NCBI GenBank assembly: GCA_017945845.1
Contig: CP072828.1
Coordinates: 1,116,001-1,180,000, forward strand
DNA: 64,000 nt
Direction of reading: 5' to 3'
Source of the DNA: Carnobacteriaceae bacterium zg-C25
Lineage (GTDB): Bacteria > Bacillota > Bacilli > Lactobacillales > Aerococcaceae
In this document: in pieces, positions 17,302 to 27,701 of the stretch
How positions within the stretch are numbered: position 1 is the first letter of the stretch
Layout of the letters: each line of letters starts with the position of its first letter
Position numbers and translations under genes: made by a program
Notes under the pieces: model-generated
The model's database searches: none
What the model was told of the DNA's origin: nothing
The model's input: the letters and a program-made list of their open reading frames with translations, nothing else

Positions 17302-17338
17302 ATTTCATCAACTCTTTTCCTAAAATTTTAAAGGCCAA

Positions 17339-17653
17339 AGTATATGATTACGTTCACCAACGATACAAAAAAAGCATCTCATAGGATATACTTTTAGTAA
17401 CAACACAAAAAGGATACTACGAGATGCACTATTACTATATCACAAAACGTAAACACATGACAGAAAAAGTACCTAATTTCAGCAAAAAACAAAAAAACGG
17501 TGACAACATCAATAGTAAAACTATCAGATTATAAACGCGAAATAATCAGCAATCACCAAACCAATAGCCGTTACTCACAACGAAGTAACGGCTATTGAAT
17601 ACTGAATACCTTATGCCCTACATAAAGCGACTGATTAACGATTATAATTTGAG
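17339..17653 (+). mobile_element. Internally deleted IS30-family derivative (mini-element)
   Basis: About 220 bp match the left part of the intact element at 49706 (including CATCTCATAGGATATAC and the early transposase codons), then at about 17561 the sequence jumps to the element's right end, including the hairpin GCCGTTACT/AGTAACGGC and an ending similar to the right inverted repeat. The outer left inverted repeat is worn. No transposase can be made. It lies between the MutS2-like gene and thrS and is otherwise the only content of this gap. Confidence 0.85.
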
Positions 17654-17683
17654 AAAAATTACAAAAATTAAATCAATACCCAC

Positions 17684-19627
17684 CTATTGTTCAGCAGGTC
17701 GTGAAAAATTACTAATTTCTTTTTGTACGCGTGCGATAAACTCATCTACACTTAATGTTAATGTCTCTTTTGATCCGTAACGACGAACGGTTACTGTATC
17801 ATTTGCCATTTCATCATCACCAACAACTAATTGATACGGTACTTTTTGCATTTGTGAAGCGCGGATTTTATAACCCATTTTTTCATAGCGTAAATCTAAG
17901 TCAATGCGCATACCAATACGTTGTAGACGTTGTGTTAATTGTTGTGCGTATTGTGCATGAATATCAAAGTTAACTGGAATAACAGTTGCTTGAACTGGTG
18001 CTAACCATGTTGGGAATGCACCTTTATACTCTTCAATTAAATACGCCACAAAACGTTCCATTGTGGATACGACACCACGGTGAATCACGACTGGACGATG
18101 TGTATTTTCGCCATCTTCACCAACGTATGTTAAATCAAAACGTTCTGGTAATAAGAAGTCCAACTGAATGGTTGACATTGTTTCTTCAATACCCATTGCT
18201 GTTTTAAATTGAACGTCTAATTTTGGCCCGTAGAAAGCGGCTTCTCCTGTTGCTTCAAAATACTCTAATCCAAACTCATCCATTGCTTCTTTAAGCATTG
18301 ATTCTGCTTTATTCCACATTGCGTCATCGTCAAAGTATTTTTCTTTATCTTCTGGATCACGATAACTTAAACGGAAGCGATAATCTTTAATATTAAAGTC
18401 TTCGTATACCGCAACAATCAATTCTAACACACGTTTAAATTCGTCTTTAATTTGATCAGGACGAACGAAAATATGCGCGTCATTTAATGTCATTTCACGC
18501 ACACGTTGTAAACCAGATAAAGCTCCTGATTTTTCATAACGGTGCATCATCCCTAATTCAGCAATACGAATTGGTAATTCACGATAGGAATGAATGTCAT
18601 TTTTGTAGACCATCATATGATGCGGACAGTTCATTGGGCGTAACACTAACATTTCGCCATCACCCATATCCATTGGTGGAAACATGTCTTCATGATAGTG
18701 ATCCCAGTGACCAGATGTTTTATATAAATCAACATTTGCCATGACTGGTGTATATACGTGTTGATAGCCTAAACTAATTTCACGATCGGTAATGTAACGT
18801 TCAATAGTACGACGAATGGTTGCGCCTTTTGGTAACCAGAACGGTAAACCAGAACCGACTTCTTGAGAAATCATAAATAAGTCTAATTCTTTACCTAATT
18901 TACGGTGATCACGTTCTTTAGCTTCTTGACGCATTTTCATAAATTCTGCCAAGTCTTTTTTATCAAAAAATGCTGTTCCATAAACACGTTGCATCATTTT
19001 ATTGTTCGCGTTCCCGCGCCAATAAGCACCCGCTAATGAAAGCAATTTAAATACTTGGATACGTCCTGTTGATGGCACGTGAACACCACGACATAAATCC
19101 ACAAAATCTTCTTGTTGATAAACGGTGATAATTTCACTTTCTGGTAATGCTGTAATCAACTCAACTTTATATGGATCGTCTGCAAATAAGTCCAACGCTT
19201 CTTGGCGAGTCACTTCACGACGAACGATTGGATGATTTTCTTTCACAATCTTCATCATCTCAGCTTCAACTTTTGGTAATTCTTCTTCAGTTAATTGATT
19301 TGGCATATCCGTATCGTAATAAAATCCAGAAGCAATAGCTGGACCAACACCAAAATGAATATCTGGATATAGACGGCGTAAAGCATGCGCTAATAAATGC
19401 GCACTAGAATGACGCAATACACTTAGTGCATCTTCATGATCTGGAGTAACCAACTCAATGCTACCGTCTTGCGTTAACTCGCGGTTGTGGTCAATCAATT
19501 CTCCATTATATTTTGCCGCTAACATTTTTTTAGCTAAACCATTGCTAATTGAAGCAGCGATGTCGTGTGGTGTTGTACCGCTTTCGTATTCACGGACTGC
19601 ACCATCTGGAAATGTAACTTTAATCAT
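17684..19627 (-). CDS. thrS: Threonyl-tRNA synthetase
   Basis: Class II aminoacyl-tRNA synthetase of 647 residues that charges tRNA-Thr. Domains in order: TGS (1-60), the editing SAD domain with [13 protein letters not shown] near 73-85, the catalytic core with the zinc-ligand motif MNCPHH near 335, and an anticodon-binding domain (about 540-640). The ATG at 19627 has AAGGAGG 6 bases upstream; longer frames run into the T-box leader. Transcription is controlled by uncharged tRNA-Thr through the leader at 19652-19891. Confidence 0.97.
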   Translation of the reverse strand: MIKVTFPDGAVREYESGTTPHDIAASISNGLAKKMLAAKYNGELIDHNRELTQDGSIELVTPDHEDALSVLRHSSAHLLAHALRRLYPDIHFGVGPAIASGFYYDTDMPNQLTEEELPKVEAEMMKIVKENHPIVRREVTRQEALDLFADDPYKVELITALPESEIITVYQQEDFVDLCRGVHVPSTGRIQVFKLLSLAGAYWRGNANNKMMQRVYGTAFFDKKDLAEFMKMRQEAKERDHRKLGKELDLFMISQEVGSGLPFWLPKGATIRRTIERYITDREISLGYQHVYTPVMANVDLYKTSGHWDHYHEDMFPPMDMGDGEMLVLRPMNCPHHMMVYKNDIHSYRELPIRIAELGMMHRYEKSGALSGLQRVREMTLNDAHIFVRPDQIKDEFKRVLELIVAVYEDFNIKDYRFRLSYRDPEDKEKYFDDDAMWNKAESMLKEAMDEFGLEYFEATGEAAFYGPKLDVQFKTAMGIEETMSTIQLDFLLPERFDLTYVGEDGENTHRPVVIHRGVVSTMERFVAYLIEEYKGAFPTWLAPVQATVIPVNFDIHAQYAQQLTQRLQRIGMRIDLDLRYEKMGYKIRASQMQKVPYQLVVGDDEMANDTVTVRRYGSKETLTLSVDEFIARVQKEISNFSRPAEQ

Positions 19628-19651
19628 ATAATCCTCCTTATTTTCGATAAT

Positions 19652-19891
19652 AAAAACAAAAGTCCCATGAAACGCATGGTGCGCTTCATGGGACGTCAAA
19701 TAAACGTGGTTCCACCCAACTTTAGATACTACTAACGTATCTACTTTAGTGTTATAACGTTACAACCGGCTATTTTTCAAAATAGCTTTTCAAAAGTGGT
19801 AACTGCATAGGGCAATGAATTGTCTCACCAAACCAATTCTCTCTAAAAATGACCGCTACACAATCGTGTCTTTATCATCAAATTTATTTTA
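19652..19891 (-). promoter_or_regulatory. T-box leader of thrS, threonine (ACC) specifier
   Basis: Minus-strand leader with AGAGAG near 19845, an apical stem AATTG/CAATT, specifier ACC at 19800-19798 followed by A, the T-box core GGTGGAACCACG (19716-19705) and a long terminator hairpin (19662-19694) with a T-rich tail. ACC codes for threonine, matching the downstream gene. Confidence 0.95.
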
Positions 19892-19896
19892 CTCTT

Positions 19897-19925
19897 ATTA
19901 AACCATTATTCATATAGATTTTCAA
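19897..19925 (-). promoter_or_regulatory. thrS T-box promoter
   Basis: TTGAAA (19925-19920), 17 bp, TTTAAT (19902-19897) on the minus strand. Confidence 0.75.
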
Positions 19926-19968
19926 GTAGATTCTTAACTTTTCGTTAATTCGGCTTTGCTTTAACGTT

Positions 19969-21003
19969 TTAATCGTATAACTTACCTTCAAAGTAGTTGT
20001 TATCTGCCGCTTTTTCTAATCGATTCATCAGCGCAATACCAATACCTGATTTTTCATACGCTTGCGCTAAAATCACATCTACATCAGATTTATCAAAAAA
20101 ACGTAAACCGTCATATAAAAACTTAGAAGCACTATGTGTATCTTCAATACCACCTAAACTATAGGTTTTATACGCGCGATTTTCATAACACTCAACTAAA
20201 TTTTCATCGGCTAAAATACCAATTTTTAATTGCTCTTTTTGGAAATACGCACACGCTTTATCCCAAAGATCCGGATGTTGCGAGTCAATTAAATAAATCG
20301 GTTGACGTGGTGCATAATGCTTATATTTCATACCCGGAGCCATTGGGACATCGCTTGGATTTGTTTCCTGCTTAATATTTTCCAATATAGGAAAACACGC
20401 CAAGTCCTCCAACGTAATAGCACCCGGACGTAAAATGACTAACCCATTTGGATGAGTTGCATCAACCACCGTTGATTCAATACCAATTTTAGCATTTTCG
20501 CCATATAAAACACCTTCAATTTTCCCAAAAAAGTCATCCAGCACATGCGCAGCACGTGTCGGACTTGGTTTACCAGATGTATTAGCGCTAGGTCCCACAA
20601 TTGGAAAGCCGACTTTTTCAATTAACTCTAATGTTAAAGCCGTATTTGGCATGCGCAATGCCACTGTATCACGATTGGCATGTAACGAAGGGGCAAAGGC
20701 AGTAGCATTAATACCACAAATAACGGTCAAAGGACCTGGCCAAAAGCGTTCGATTAGGGCATCCAAATAAGGCACTTTATCAACAATATACCCATCAATG
20801 TCTTTTGAAGCAACGTGTACAATTAATGGATTATCACTCGGTCTGCCTTTAACCGCGTACACTTGTTTAACGGCATCATCATTGTTGGCAATAGCGCCTA
20901 AGCCATATACCGTTTCTGTTGGAAAGGCAACTACCGCTCCATTTTTCAATAATTCAACTGCTGTATCTAAACGTTCGGGTGTAATTAACTTTGTTGTCGT
21001 CAT
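19969..21003 (-). CDS. tsaC: L-threonylcarbamoyladenylate synthase (Sua5/YwlC type)
   Basis: Makes threonylcarbamoyl-AMP from threonine, bicarbonate and ATP for t6A37 modification of ANN-decoding tRNAs. At 344 residues it is the long Sua5 form: a YrdC domain (about 1-200; AFPTETVYGLG at 26-36, KGRPSDNPL near 51, GPSANTSGKPSPT near 138) and a C-terminal Sua5 domain (about 215-340; PGMKYKHYAP near 228). It follows prmC by 8 bp in the prfA-prmC-tsaC operon, a common Firmicute arrangement. Confidence 0.95.
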   Translation of the reverse strand: MTTTKLITPERLDTAVELLKNGAVVAFPTETVYGLGAIANNDDAVKQVYAVKGRPSDNPLIVHVASKDIDGYIVDKVPYLDALIERFWPGPLTVICGINATAFAPSLHANRDTVALRMPNTALTLELIEKVGFPIVGPSANTSGKPSPTRAAHVLDDFFGKIEGVLYGENAKIGIESTVVDATHPNGLVILRPGAITLEDLACFPILENIKQETNPSDVPMAPGMKYKHYAPRQPIYLIDSQHPDLWDKACAYFQKEQLKIGILADENLVECYENRAYKTYSLGGIEDTHSASKFLYDGLRFFDKSDVDVILAQAYEKSGIGIALMNRLEKAADNNYFEGKLYD

Positions 21004-21011
21004 AATTTCTC

Positions 21012-21857
21012 CTACTCTATAATGACAAGTCTATCCAGTTGTGCATAATCTTTTATCACACGTACACTCTTTTTTGGAAAATAAAACTGTGATAACCGTC
21101 GAATATCATTTGCCTGAGAAAAACCAATTTCTAAAACAATAATACCATCCTTAGATAAATAGTCATTGGCTTGATGCAATATTTTTTCATAAATGGCTAA
21201 ACCGTTATCTTTTGCAAATAACGCTAAATGTGGTTCATGCATTAACACACTTTCATCCATAAGGTGCTGCTCAGATTCACTAATATACGGTGGGTTGCTG
21301 ACAATAATATCAAACGTTCCTAAACGTTCATCCACTCCATCAAAAACGTCACTTTCCACACAATGCACACCAGCACCTAACTGTTGTGCATTACATTTAG
21401 CAACTTGTAACGCCGTTTTAGAAATATCCGTAATAGTCACATTATCTTTTTTAGATTCTAACGCTAGAGTGACACCAATTGCACCACTGCCCGTTCCAAT
21501 ATCAACGATATTTAAAGGGCGTTGTTTACGTCGGCTAATGTGCAACACTTCTTCGACAAGCAATTCTGTTTCTGGTCGAGGAATTAACACTTGTGGATTG
21601 ACTGTAAAACACCGCCCATAAAACCATTCGCACCCAACAATGTATTGTAACGGTTCTCCCGAAACAAGTCGCTCAACATCTTTTTCAAATTGCTTTTGAT
21701 GCTCTGGTGTAGCCAACTTCTGTGCGTGTAAAATAAAATCTGTCTTATTCCAGCCCAATCGATCACATAGCAATCGTTCAAACAAATCGCTACGTATGTT
21801 AGCATACATTTGTTGCGCACTCTGCAACACGTCAATATAGCGATTATTGTTCGCCAT
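21012..21857 (-). CDS. prmC: Release factor glutamine methyltransferase
   Basis: PrmC (HemK) methylates the glutamine of the GGQ motif in release factors. The 281-residue protein has an N-terminal helical domain, the SAM loop [11 protein letters not shown] near 117-127 and the catalytic NPPY near 187-190, which holds the substrate glutamine. It overlaps the end of prfA by 14 bases, so enzyme and substrate are translationally coupled. Confidence 0.96.
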   Translation of the reverse strand: MANNNRYIDVLQSAQQMYANIRSDLFERLLCDRLGWNKTDFILHAQKLATPEHQKQFEKDVERLVSGEPLQYIVGCEWFYGRCFTVNPQVLIPRPETELLVEEVLHISRRKQRPLNIVDIGTGSGAIGVTLALESKKDNVTITDISKTALQVAKCNAQQLGAGVHCVESDVFDGVDERLGTFDIIVSNPPYISESEQHLMDESVLMHEPHLALFAKDNGLAIYEKILHQANDYLSKDGIIVLEIGFSQANDIRRLSQFYFPKKSVRVIKDYAQLDRLVIIE

Positions 21858-22923
21858 TGTTTAATTGCTCCAATTTTTGTGTTTGATCGTATAACACTAA
21901 TGCATCAACCACTTCATCTAATTTACCATTTAAAATTTGGTCTAATTTTTGAATAGTTAAACCAATACGATGATCGGTTACACGGTTTTGTGGGAAGTTA
22001 TACGTACGAATCCGTTCCGAACGATCTCCCGTCCCAACTGCCGATTTACGATTAGCATCATACTCAGATTGTGCTTCTTGTGAAATTTGGTCATACACAC
22101 GTGCTCGCAACACTTTCATCGCTTTTTCACGGTTTTTCAACTGTGAACGCTCATCTTGCATCGCCACAACAATTCCCGTTGGCAAGTGCGTTAAACGAAC
22201 AGCCGATGCCGTTTTGTTGACGTGCTGACCACCCGCACCACTAGCATGATAAATATCGACACGAATATCTTTTTCTTGAATATCCACTTCGACTTCTTCC
22301 GCTTCAGGCATAACAACAACCGTTGCTGTTGACGTATGCACACGCCCTTGTGATTCCGTTTCCGGTACACGTTGCACACGATGCGCACCACTTTCATATT
22401 TCAATTTTGAAAAGACTTTATCACCCGTAATCATAAGCGTAATTTCTTTATATCCACCAATACCCGTAATGTTTGCATCCATCACTTCCACACGCCAGCC
22501 TTGTGCAACAGCGTATTTTTGATACATATTAAACAAACTTCCCGCAAACAACGCCGCCTCATCTCCACCAGCAGCACCACGAATTTCCATGATAATATTT
22601 TTGCCATCGTTTGGATCGGTTGGCAACATCATAATTTTAATGTCTTCTTCCAATTGCTCTTTTTCTTTTTTCAAATCCGACAACTCTTCTTTTGCCATCT
22701 CCGCCATTTCGGCATCTAAACTTTCTCCAAGCAATTCTTGAGTATCCGCAATCCCTTGAACAACCGCCTTATAACGTTTATACGTCGCCACTTTTTCGCG
22801 TAAATTCGCTTCCTCTTTCGTCAACTCCATAAAACGCTTCGTATCGCCAATTACCTCCGGGTCACTCATCAACTCCGATAATTCTTCATATCGAATAATT
22901 AAACTTTCTAACTGATCAAACAT
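21844..22923 (-). CDS. prfA: Peptide chain release factor 1
   Basis: Recognises UAA and UAG and triggers peptide release. The 359-residue protein has the tripeptide anticodon region PET (187-189; PAT or PVT in many homologues) and the catalytic GGQ at 231-233, followed by the family block [18 protein letters not shown]. It is the first gene of prfA-prmC-tsaC. Confidence 0.97.
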   Translation of the reverse strand: MFDQLESLIIRYEELSELMSDPEVIGDTKRFMELTKEEANLREKVATYKRYKAVVQGIADTQELLGESLDAEMAEMAKEELSDLKKEKEQLEEDIKIMMLPTDPNDGKNIIMEIRGAAGGDEAALFAGSLFNMYQKYAVAQGWRVEVMDANITGIGGYKEITLMITGDKVFSKLKYESGAHRVQRVPETESQGRVHTSTATVVVMPEAEEVEVDIQEKDIRVDIYHASGAGGQHVNKTASAVRLTHLPTGIVVAMQDERSQLKNREKAMKVLRARVYDQISQEAQSEYDANRKSAVGTGDRSERIRTYNFPQNRVTDHRIGLTIQKLDQILNGKLDEVVDALVLYDQTQKLEQLNNGEQ

Positions 22924-23096
22924 GTCTTTCTCCTTGCTGTGTTATTATCTCATCACTTAATCTATTGTTTTTCTAAACATCACTGCCCTTAAAACACAGT
23001 AAAATTCAACATTTATTTATCGCTCATTAGCACCTATTCAGTAATATCATGCATCACGCATTAAAATAAACAATTAATTTCACCACAATCATAACT

Positions 23097-23663
23097 TTAG
23101 TCTAATGGGTTTTTGTAATGTTTACGACAAACTGGAAAATAGGATTCGTTCCCACCAATTTGAATTTGTTCACCATGATATACCGGTCTTCCTTCATGCA
23201 TACGCAAATTCATTGTCGCTTTTTTATGACAATACCAGCAAATCGTTTTCATCTCTTCAATTTTATCGGCTTGAAGCAATAAATGCATTGAACCTTCAAA
23301 CAACTCATTTCTAAAATCGTTTTTCAAGCCAAACGCCATAACCGGAATATCCAATTCATCAACAATGCGTGCCAATTGCAACACATGTTCTTTTTTCAAA
23401 AATTGTGCCTCATCGATTAGGACACATGCCGGTTTTGGCAAACGAGAAATCGTTTCAAATACGTTCATATTATCTGTAATCGCAATGGCTTGACGACGCA
23501 ACCCAATTCGACTAGATACATACCCGATTTCATCTCTATCATCAATCGCACTTGTCATAATGACAACCGGCTTATCTTGTTCTTCATAATTATGCGCCAC
23601 TTTTAAAATTTCAATCGTTTTACCTGAATTCATTGCGCCATATCTAAAAAATAATTGTGCCAT
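23097..23663 (-). CDS. tdk: Thymidine kinase
   Basis: Type II thymidine kinase of 188 residues for pyrimidine salvage. It has the P-loop GAMNSGKT (about 9-16), Walker B-like VLIDEAQFL (about 81-89) and a zinc-binding lasso with CWYC near 142-145 and a C-terminal CRKH. It lies upstream of prfA; the 173 bp between them hold no gene I can support. A TGGTATAAT extended -10 (23717-23712) is its probable promoter. Confidence 0.96.
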   Translation of the reverse strand: MAQLFFRYGAMNSGKTIEILKVAHNYEEQDKPVVIMTSAIDDRDEIGYVSSRIGLRRQAIAITDNMNVFETISRLPKPACVLIDEAQFLKKEHVLQLARIVDELDIPVMAFGLKNDFRNELFEGSMHLLLQADKIEEMKTICWYCHKKATMNLRMHEGRPVYHGEQIQIGGNESYFPVCRKHYKNPLD

Positions 23664-23711
23664 TTCTTATCTACTCCAAATCTTACTCTATTGCCTTTGC
23701 AATCCTTGCAT

Positions 23712-23720
23712 ATTATACCA
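23712..23720 (-). promoter_or_regulatory. tdk extended -10 promoter
   Basis: TGGTATAAT on the minus strand, about 50 bp upstream of the tdk start; no clear -35 box, as expected for an extended -10 promoter. Confidence 0.5.
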
Positions 23721-23731
23721 CATCACACACC

Positions 23732-23757
23732 AAAAAACTGCTTAAAAAAGCAGTTCT
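23732..23757 (-). terminator. Terminator of the VanZ-like gene
   Basis: AACTGCTT and AAGCAGTT form an 8-bp stem followed by TTTTTGG on the minus strand, 10 bp after the stop. Confidence 0.8.
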
Positions 23758-23765
23758 TCATCTAT

Positions 23766-24266
23766 CTATCGTCGTTTTTTGAAACGAAAAGCATCGGTCA
23801 AATACAAAGCACCTATCCCTAAAATCGATCCAAAACTATCCAGTAGGACGTCTTCTAATAACGGTGTACGATTAGGCGTTAAACTTTGATGAAACTCATC
23901 AAATGCGGCATAAAACACACACAATAGCAAACTCACTAACAGTGCCGTTTTTTTATCACGTATTTTTCCGGATAATGCATATAGCCAACTATACCCTAAA
24001 ATAAAATAGGTACTAAAGTGGGCGAATTTTCGTATAAAAAATTCGACAAATTCAAAATAACCCAATTCCCGCACACTAATGAGTTGCCCCGCATATAAAA
24101 ATTCAATATGGCGCAATTCACTTTCAAACGGTTTAAAATGTAGCGTTTGTCGCAATAGCGGTATAGCGGTTTGTTGCTCGTAAGGTTGTGACGATGAAAT
24201 AAATAAAAGCACCATAATACCAATCGCCACTAAAATGGCAATGTTTTCTTTTTGTTTCTTTTTCAC
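23766..24266 (-). CDS. VanZ-family membrane protein
   Basis: Integral membrane protein of 166 residues with about four membrane segments. The VanZ-domain pattern is visible: RKFAHFSTYFILG near 85-97 and YAAFDEFHQSLTPNRTPLLEDVLLD core residues DEFHQ near 127 and D near 144. VanZ proteins can lower teicoplanin binding, but most chromosomal copies have unknown roles. The GTG at 24266 is chosen because TAGGAGA lies 4-5 bases upstream; the longer frame to 24287 begins inside the ribosome site region. Confidence 0.82.
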   Translation of the reverse strand: MKKKQKENIAILVAIGIMVLLFISSSQPYEQQTAIPLLRQTLHFKPFESELRHIEFLYAGQLISVRELGYFEFVEFFIRKFAHFSTYFILGYSWLYALSGKIRDKKTALLVSLLLCVFYAAFDEFHQSLTPNRTPLLEDVLLDSFGSILGIGALYLTDAFRFKKRR

Positions 24267-24285
24267 AAATTCTCCTATATAAAAC

Positions 24286-24314
24286 AACTATCGTTATCAA
24301 CGATAACGATAGTC
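24286..24314 (-). terminator. Perfect 12-bp hairpin between two membrane-protein genes
   Basis: ACTATCGTTATC and GATAACGATAGT pair perfectly around a 3-base loop, followed on the minus strand by TTGTTTTATA. It may end the upstream gene or weaken readthrough into the VanZ-like gene, whose ribosome site lies directly after it. Confidence 0.6.
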
Positions 24315-24318
24315 TCAT

Positions 24319-24876
24319 TTAATCATTTAATAATCGGCTACGCTCTTTACTGGATAAATAACGTGAGCGTGTTGTTAAAATCCATTTTGGTTTCACGAAT
24401 GCAATAATTAAAACGAAACAAATGCTAGATATCGCATAAAATAAAATATCCAACATAGATAACGGTACATTATCACTCACTAAACGCATCACTGCAATAA
24501 TACTTGCTGATAACAATTGTGCTGCCACAACATTTGTTTCCACAACCTTAATTTTTTTATTGTTTAAATTACGGTGAATGTTTTTAGAAAATACACCAAT
24601 AATAACACCAGTATTCAACAAGGTAAAATGCGTCAAATAGGCTAATGCGTCCCATTGCCCTGTTTTTAAATAACTTCCCAACAACACCATCACACTAATC
24701 ACAAGCACAATTCGCATAGCAAATACGAAACCGTGTCGAACAGAAATCAAAACAACCACAAATAGAGGTAATACAATAGATGATACGGGCATATTTAAAA
24801 ATAATCCACCAAGTGCTAAAACAGAACCGATGACACTTGCCCAAAAAGCTTCAAATAAAACACCTTTTAACTTCAT
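24319..24876 (-). CDS. Hypothetical membrane protein (about five membrane segments)
   Basis: Not recognised. The product is 185 residues with hydrophobic segments near 8-28, 30-47, 52-70, 82-98 and 135-160, and a basic C-terminal tail rich in Arg/Lys/Ser. AAGGAG lies 6 bases before the ATG. It starts 15 bp after the RNase J stop, so it is probably co-transcribed with rnjB; I see no signature of a known transporter. Confidence 0.75.
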   Translation of the reverse strand: MKLKGVLFEAFWASVIGSVLALGGLFLNMPVSSIVLPLFVVVLISVRHGFVFAMRIVLVISVMVLLGSYLKTGQWDALAYLTHFTLLNTGVIIGVFSKNIHRNLNNKKIKVVETNVVAAQLLSASIIAVMRLVSDNVPLSMLDILFYAISSICFVLIIAFVKPKWILTTRSRYLSSKERSRLLND

Positions 24877-24890
24877 ATGTTCTCCTTAAT

Positions 24891-26564
24891 TTAAGACTGT
24901 TTATAATTAGATGCTTCCATAATAATTGGTAACACGACTGGGCGTCGTTTCGTTTGTTCAAAGACATAACGTGACAATTCATCACGTACTTCATTACGTA
25001 AACGACCCCATTCAAATTCACCACGATCTAAATGTGCTTCAATCGTTTGTGACACTAATTGTTCACACTCTTTAAACAATTCATTACTATTTTTAGCGTA
25101 TACAAAACCGCGTGACATCAATTGCGGTGTTGCCAATATTTTACCAAGACGTCTAGAAATGGTAACAACTGCCACTAAAATACCGTCTTCAGACAAAATT
25201 TTACGATCTCTTAACACCACATTACCAATATCTCCAACACCACTACCATCAATTAAGATATTACCTACTGGGATTGATCCAAATGATGTCATTTCACCAT
25301 TTGTATAATGTAAAACATCCCCTTTATTCATTAAAAAAATCGAATCAGATGCATAACCAATTTCTTGTGCTGCCAATGAATGTTTCATCATCATACGATA
25401 CTCACCAATGACTGGAACAATATATTTTGGTCTAAGTAAGTTTATCATTAATTTCAAATCATTTGGTGAAGCATGTCCAGACACTTTTACATTATCCGAT
25501 ACCGTTTTAACCGTTGCACCCGCTTTATAAATAAAGTCTTTTGTTTTAGCAACAGTCGTTTCCATAGCAATAGATGGTGTTGTTGTGATATACACTAAAT
25601 CACCCTCTTTTAAGTTCACTTGAGGATGACGACCTTTTGCCATCAGTTGCAACGCTAAAATTGGATCACCTTTAGAACCTGTTTCTAAAAGAACCACTTC
25701 ATCATCTGCAAAACGTTTTAAATCAGATAATTTACATAAAATTGATTTATCGGGTAACACTAATTTTTTCAAACGTAATGCAATTTCAATCGTTTCGACT
25801 AACGCACGATCGGTTAAAAAGACTTTACGATCAGTTTTATAAGCCGCATCGATAACTTGTTGTACACGTAAAATATTACTTGCAATACAAGATACAATAA
25901 TGCGTCCTTGTGCATTAGAAAATGTATCTAAAATATCTAAGCCAACTTTTTGCTCACTTTCACTTTCAAATAAAGCATCTGCATTAGCTGAATCACTTAA
26001 TAACGCTAAAACACCTTCATTTCCAATAGCCACTAATCGAGCAAAATCCGTTTTGTAATCGGTTGTTGCACTTTGGTCAAATTTAAAATCACCTGTATAA
26101 ACAACTGATCCTTTTTGTGTTTTTAATACAATACCGACTGAATCAGGAACAGAGTGTGTCGTTTTAAAAAATGAGACAACAACATCATTAAATTCAATTT
26201 CTGTATCTTCATCAATAATATGGAAACTGTCTAAGCGATTCACTAACCCTTGATCAACGACACCACTTTTAGCAATTTCAATCGTTAAAGCTGTCCCAAA
26301 AACAGGCACATCAATTTTTTGTAAAAAATAGGGTAAAGCACCTACCGCATCTGCATGGGCATGTGTTAAAAATACACCAGCAATGCGACTTGCATTTTCT
26401 TCAAGATATGTAAAATCCGGAATGACAGCATCAATACCAAGCAATTCTTCTTCAGGATACACTAAACCACAATCTAGCACATAGATGACATCATTTACTT
26501 CTACAGCGTACATATTTTTTCCATTTTCACGTACACCGCCTAAAGACATAATTTTAATATCCAT
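24891..26564 (-). CDS. rnjB: Ribonuclease J2 (metallo-beta-lactamase/beta-CASP)
   Basis: RNase J of 557 residues, part of the RNA maturation and decay machinery. It has the beta-lactamase fold, beta-CASP domain and C-terminal domain of this family. The metal motif HxHxDH is HAHADA (68-73), so the final histidine ligand is Ala; other ligands (TTHS near 140, TGDF, GHAS) remain. Loss of this histidine is typical of RNase J2, the weak partner of J1, rather than of J1. AAGGAG precedes the ATG, and an extended -10 TGCTATAAT (26598-26593) is the likely promoter. Confidence 0.85.
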   Translation of the reverse strand: MDIKIMSLGGVRENGKNMYAVEVNDVIYVLDCGLVYPEEELLGIDAVIPDFTYLEENASRIAGVFLTHAHADAVGALPYFLQKIDVPVFGTALTIEIAKSGVVDQGLVNRLDSFHIIDEDTEIEFNDVVVSFFKTTHSVPDSVGIVLKTQKGSVVYTGDFKFDQSATTDYKTDFARLVAIGNEGVLALLSDSANADALFESESEQKVGLDILDTFSNAQGRIIVSCIASNILRVQQVIDAAYKTDRKVFLTDRALVETIEIALRLKKLVLPDKSILCKLSDLKRFADDEVVLLETGSKGDPILALQLMAKGRHPQVNLKEGDLVYITTTPSIAMETTVAKTKDFIYKAGATVKTVSDNVKVSGHASPNDLKLMINLLRPKYIVPVIGEYRMMMKHSLAAQEIGYASDSIFLMNKGDVLHYTNGEMTSFGSIPVGNILIDGSGVGDIGNVVLRDRKILSEDGILVAVVTISRRLGKILATPQLMSRGFVYAKNSNELFKECEQLVSQTIEAHLDRGEFEWGRLRNEVRDELSRYVFEQTKRRPVVLPIIMEASNYKQS

Positions 26565-26592
26565 AGTGATTTCTCCTTTTCTTCATTTTTTC

Positions 26593-26601
26593 ATTATAGC
26601 A
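26593..26601 (-). promoter_or_regulatory. rnjB extended -10 promoter
   Basis: TGCTATAAT on the minus strand, 30 bp before the start codon and just after the alr stop; no strong -35 box. Confidence 0.5.
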
Positions 26602-26606
26602 TATTT

Positions 26607-27701
26607 TCAATCATATTGCCGAACAACTCTGTTAGAAATACCGCATAACACCTCATAACCAATTGTTCCGACAGATACCGCCACATCACTGGCAGTTTGA
26701 TGTGTGCCAATCAATTCCACCACATCTCCAACTTGTGTCCCTTTTGGTACACGAATCATCATCTGATCCATACAAATGACACCAAGTACATCACATTTTT
26801 GTCCATTTAAATAGACACCCACTTGTCCGTACGCTCTACGCCAACCATCAGCATACCCAATAGGCAACGTCGCCACGATTTCATTTGCTTTGGCAATATA
26901 TTTCGCACCGTAACTGACTGACTCACCTTTTTTCAATTCATGTACGTGTACAATTTGTGCAGTCAATGTAAAGGCAGGTTTTAATGGTAATGGCATATCC
27001 AACACAAAATCAGACGGATTCAAACCGTACATGGCAATCCCCACACGCATAATATCACTTGGAAAATGCCCGCGCCATAGTGTCATCGCTGAATTTGCCA
27101 AATGCACAAAGCGTGGTTTCACATTTAAAGACGATACAAATCTATCAAATAATTCGTATTGTTTGTTTACTTTATTGTCATCTTCTCCATCCGCCGTAGC
27201 GAAATGTGTAAAAATGCCTTCAAATAAAAATTGCTCCTGACGTTCTTGAAGATATTGCTCAATACTTTGTAATTGTTCAATCGTATCAACACCGATTCGG
27301 TTCATACCCGTATTGACAGCAACATGTACTTTTAGTTGACCTTTAACATTTAGTGCATACACCGTTTTTAAAAATTCAATGTCACTAAACGTGATACTAA
27401 TGTCATTTTCAATACATGCTTGAATCACATGGCGATCTACATGTCCCAACACTAAAATCGGTTTGGCAATTCCACTTTGTCTTAACTCAAGCGCCTCATC
27501 AAACAACGCCACACAAAAACCATCTACTTGTGCTTCAATGTGTTTGGACACTGCAATGGCGCCATGACCGTACGCGTCAGCTTTTACCACCGCAAAAAAC
27601 TGTTGTGTTGTTAAGTAGTTTTCCTTAATTAACTGGATATTATGTGAAATGTGCTCTAAATTGATATGTGCAGCAACCGCTCTATTATGACCTACAACCA
27701 T
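26607..27701 (-). CDS. alr: Alanine racemase
   Basis: PLP enzyme that makes D-alanine for peptidoglycan and teichoic acid esters. The 364-residue protein has the PLP lysine Lys40 in VVKADAYGHG and the C-terminal block CMDQMMIRVP that supports the active site. Its ATG overlaps the acpS stop (TAATG), the usual acpS-alr coupling in Firmicutes. Confidence 0.97.
   Translation of the reverse strand: MVVGHNRAVAAHINLEHISHNIQLIKENYLTTQQFFAVVKADAYGHGAIAVSKHIEAQVDGFCVALFDEALELRQSGIAKPILVLGHVDRHVIQACIENDISITFSDIEFLKTVYALNVKGQLKVHVAVNTGMNRIGVDTIEQLQSIEQYLQERQEQFLFEGIFTHFATADGEDDNKVNKQYELFDRFVSSLNVKPRFVHLANSAMTLWRGHFPSDIMRVGIAMYGLNPSDFVLDMPLPLKPAFTLTAQIVHVHELKKGESVSYGAKYIAKANEIVATLPIGYADGWRRAYGQVGVYLNGQKCDVLGVICMDQMMIRVPKGTQVGDVVELIGTHQTASDVAVSVGTIGYEVLCGISNRVVRQYD

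Noticed and set aside
22924-23096. Possible gene or promoter between tdk and prfA
   Set aside because: No coding frame and no well-spaced promoter boxes could be supported in this AT-rich gap.
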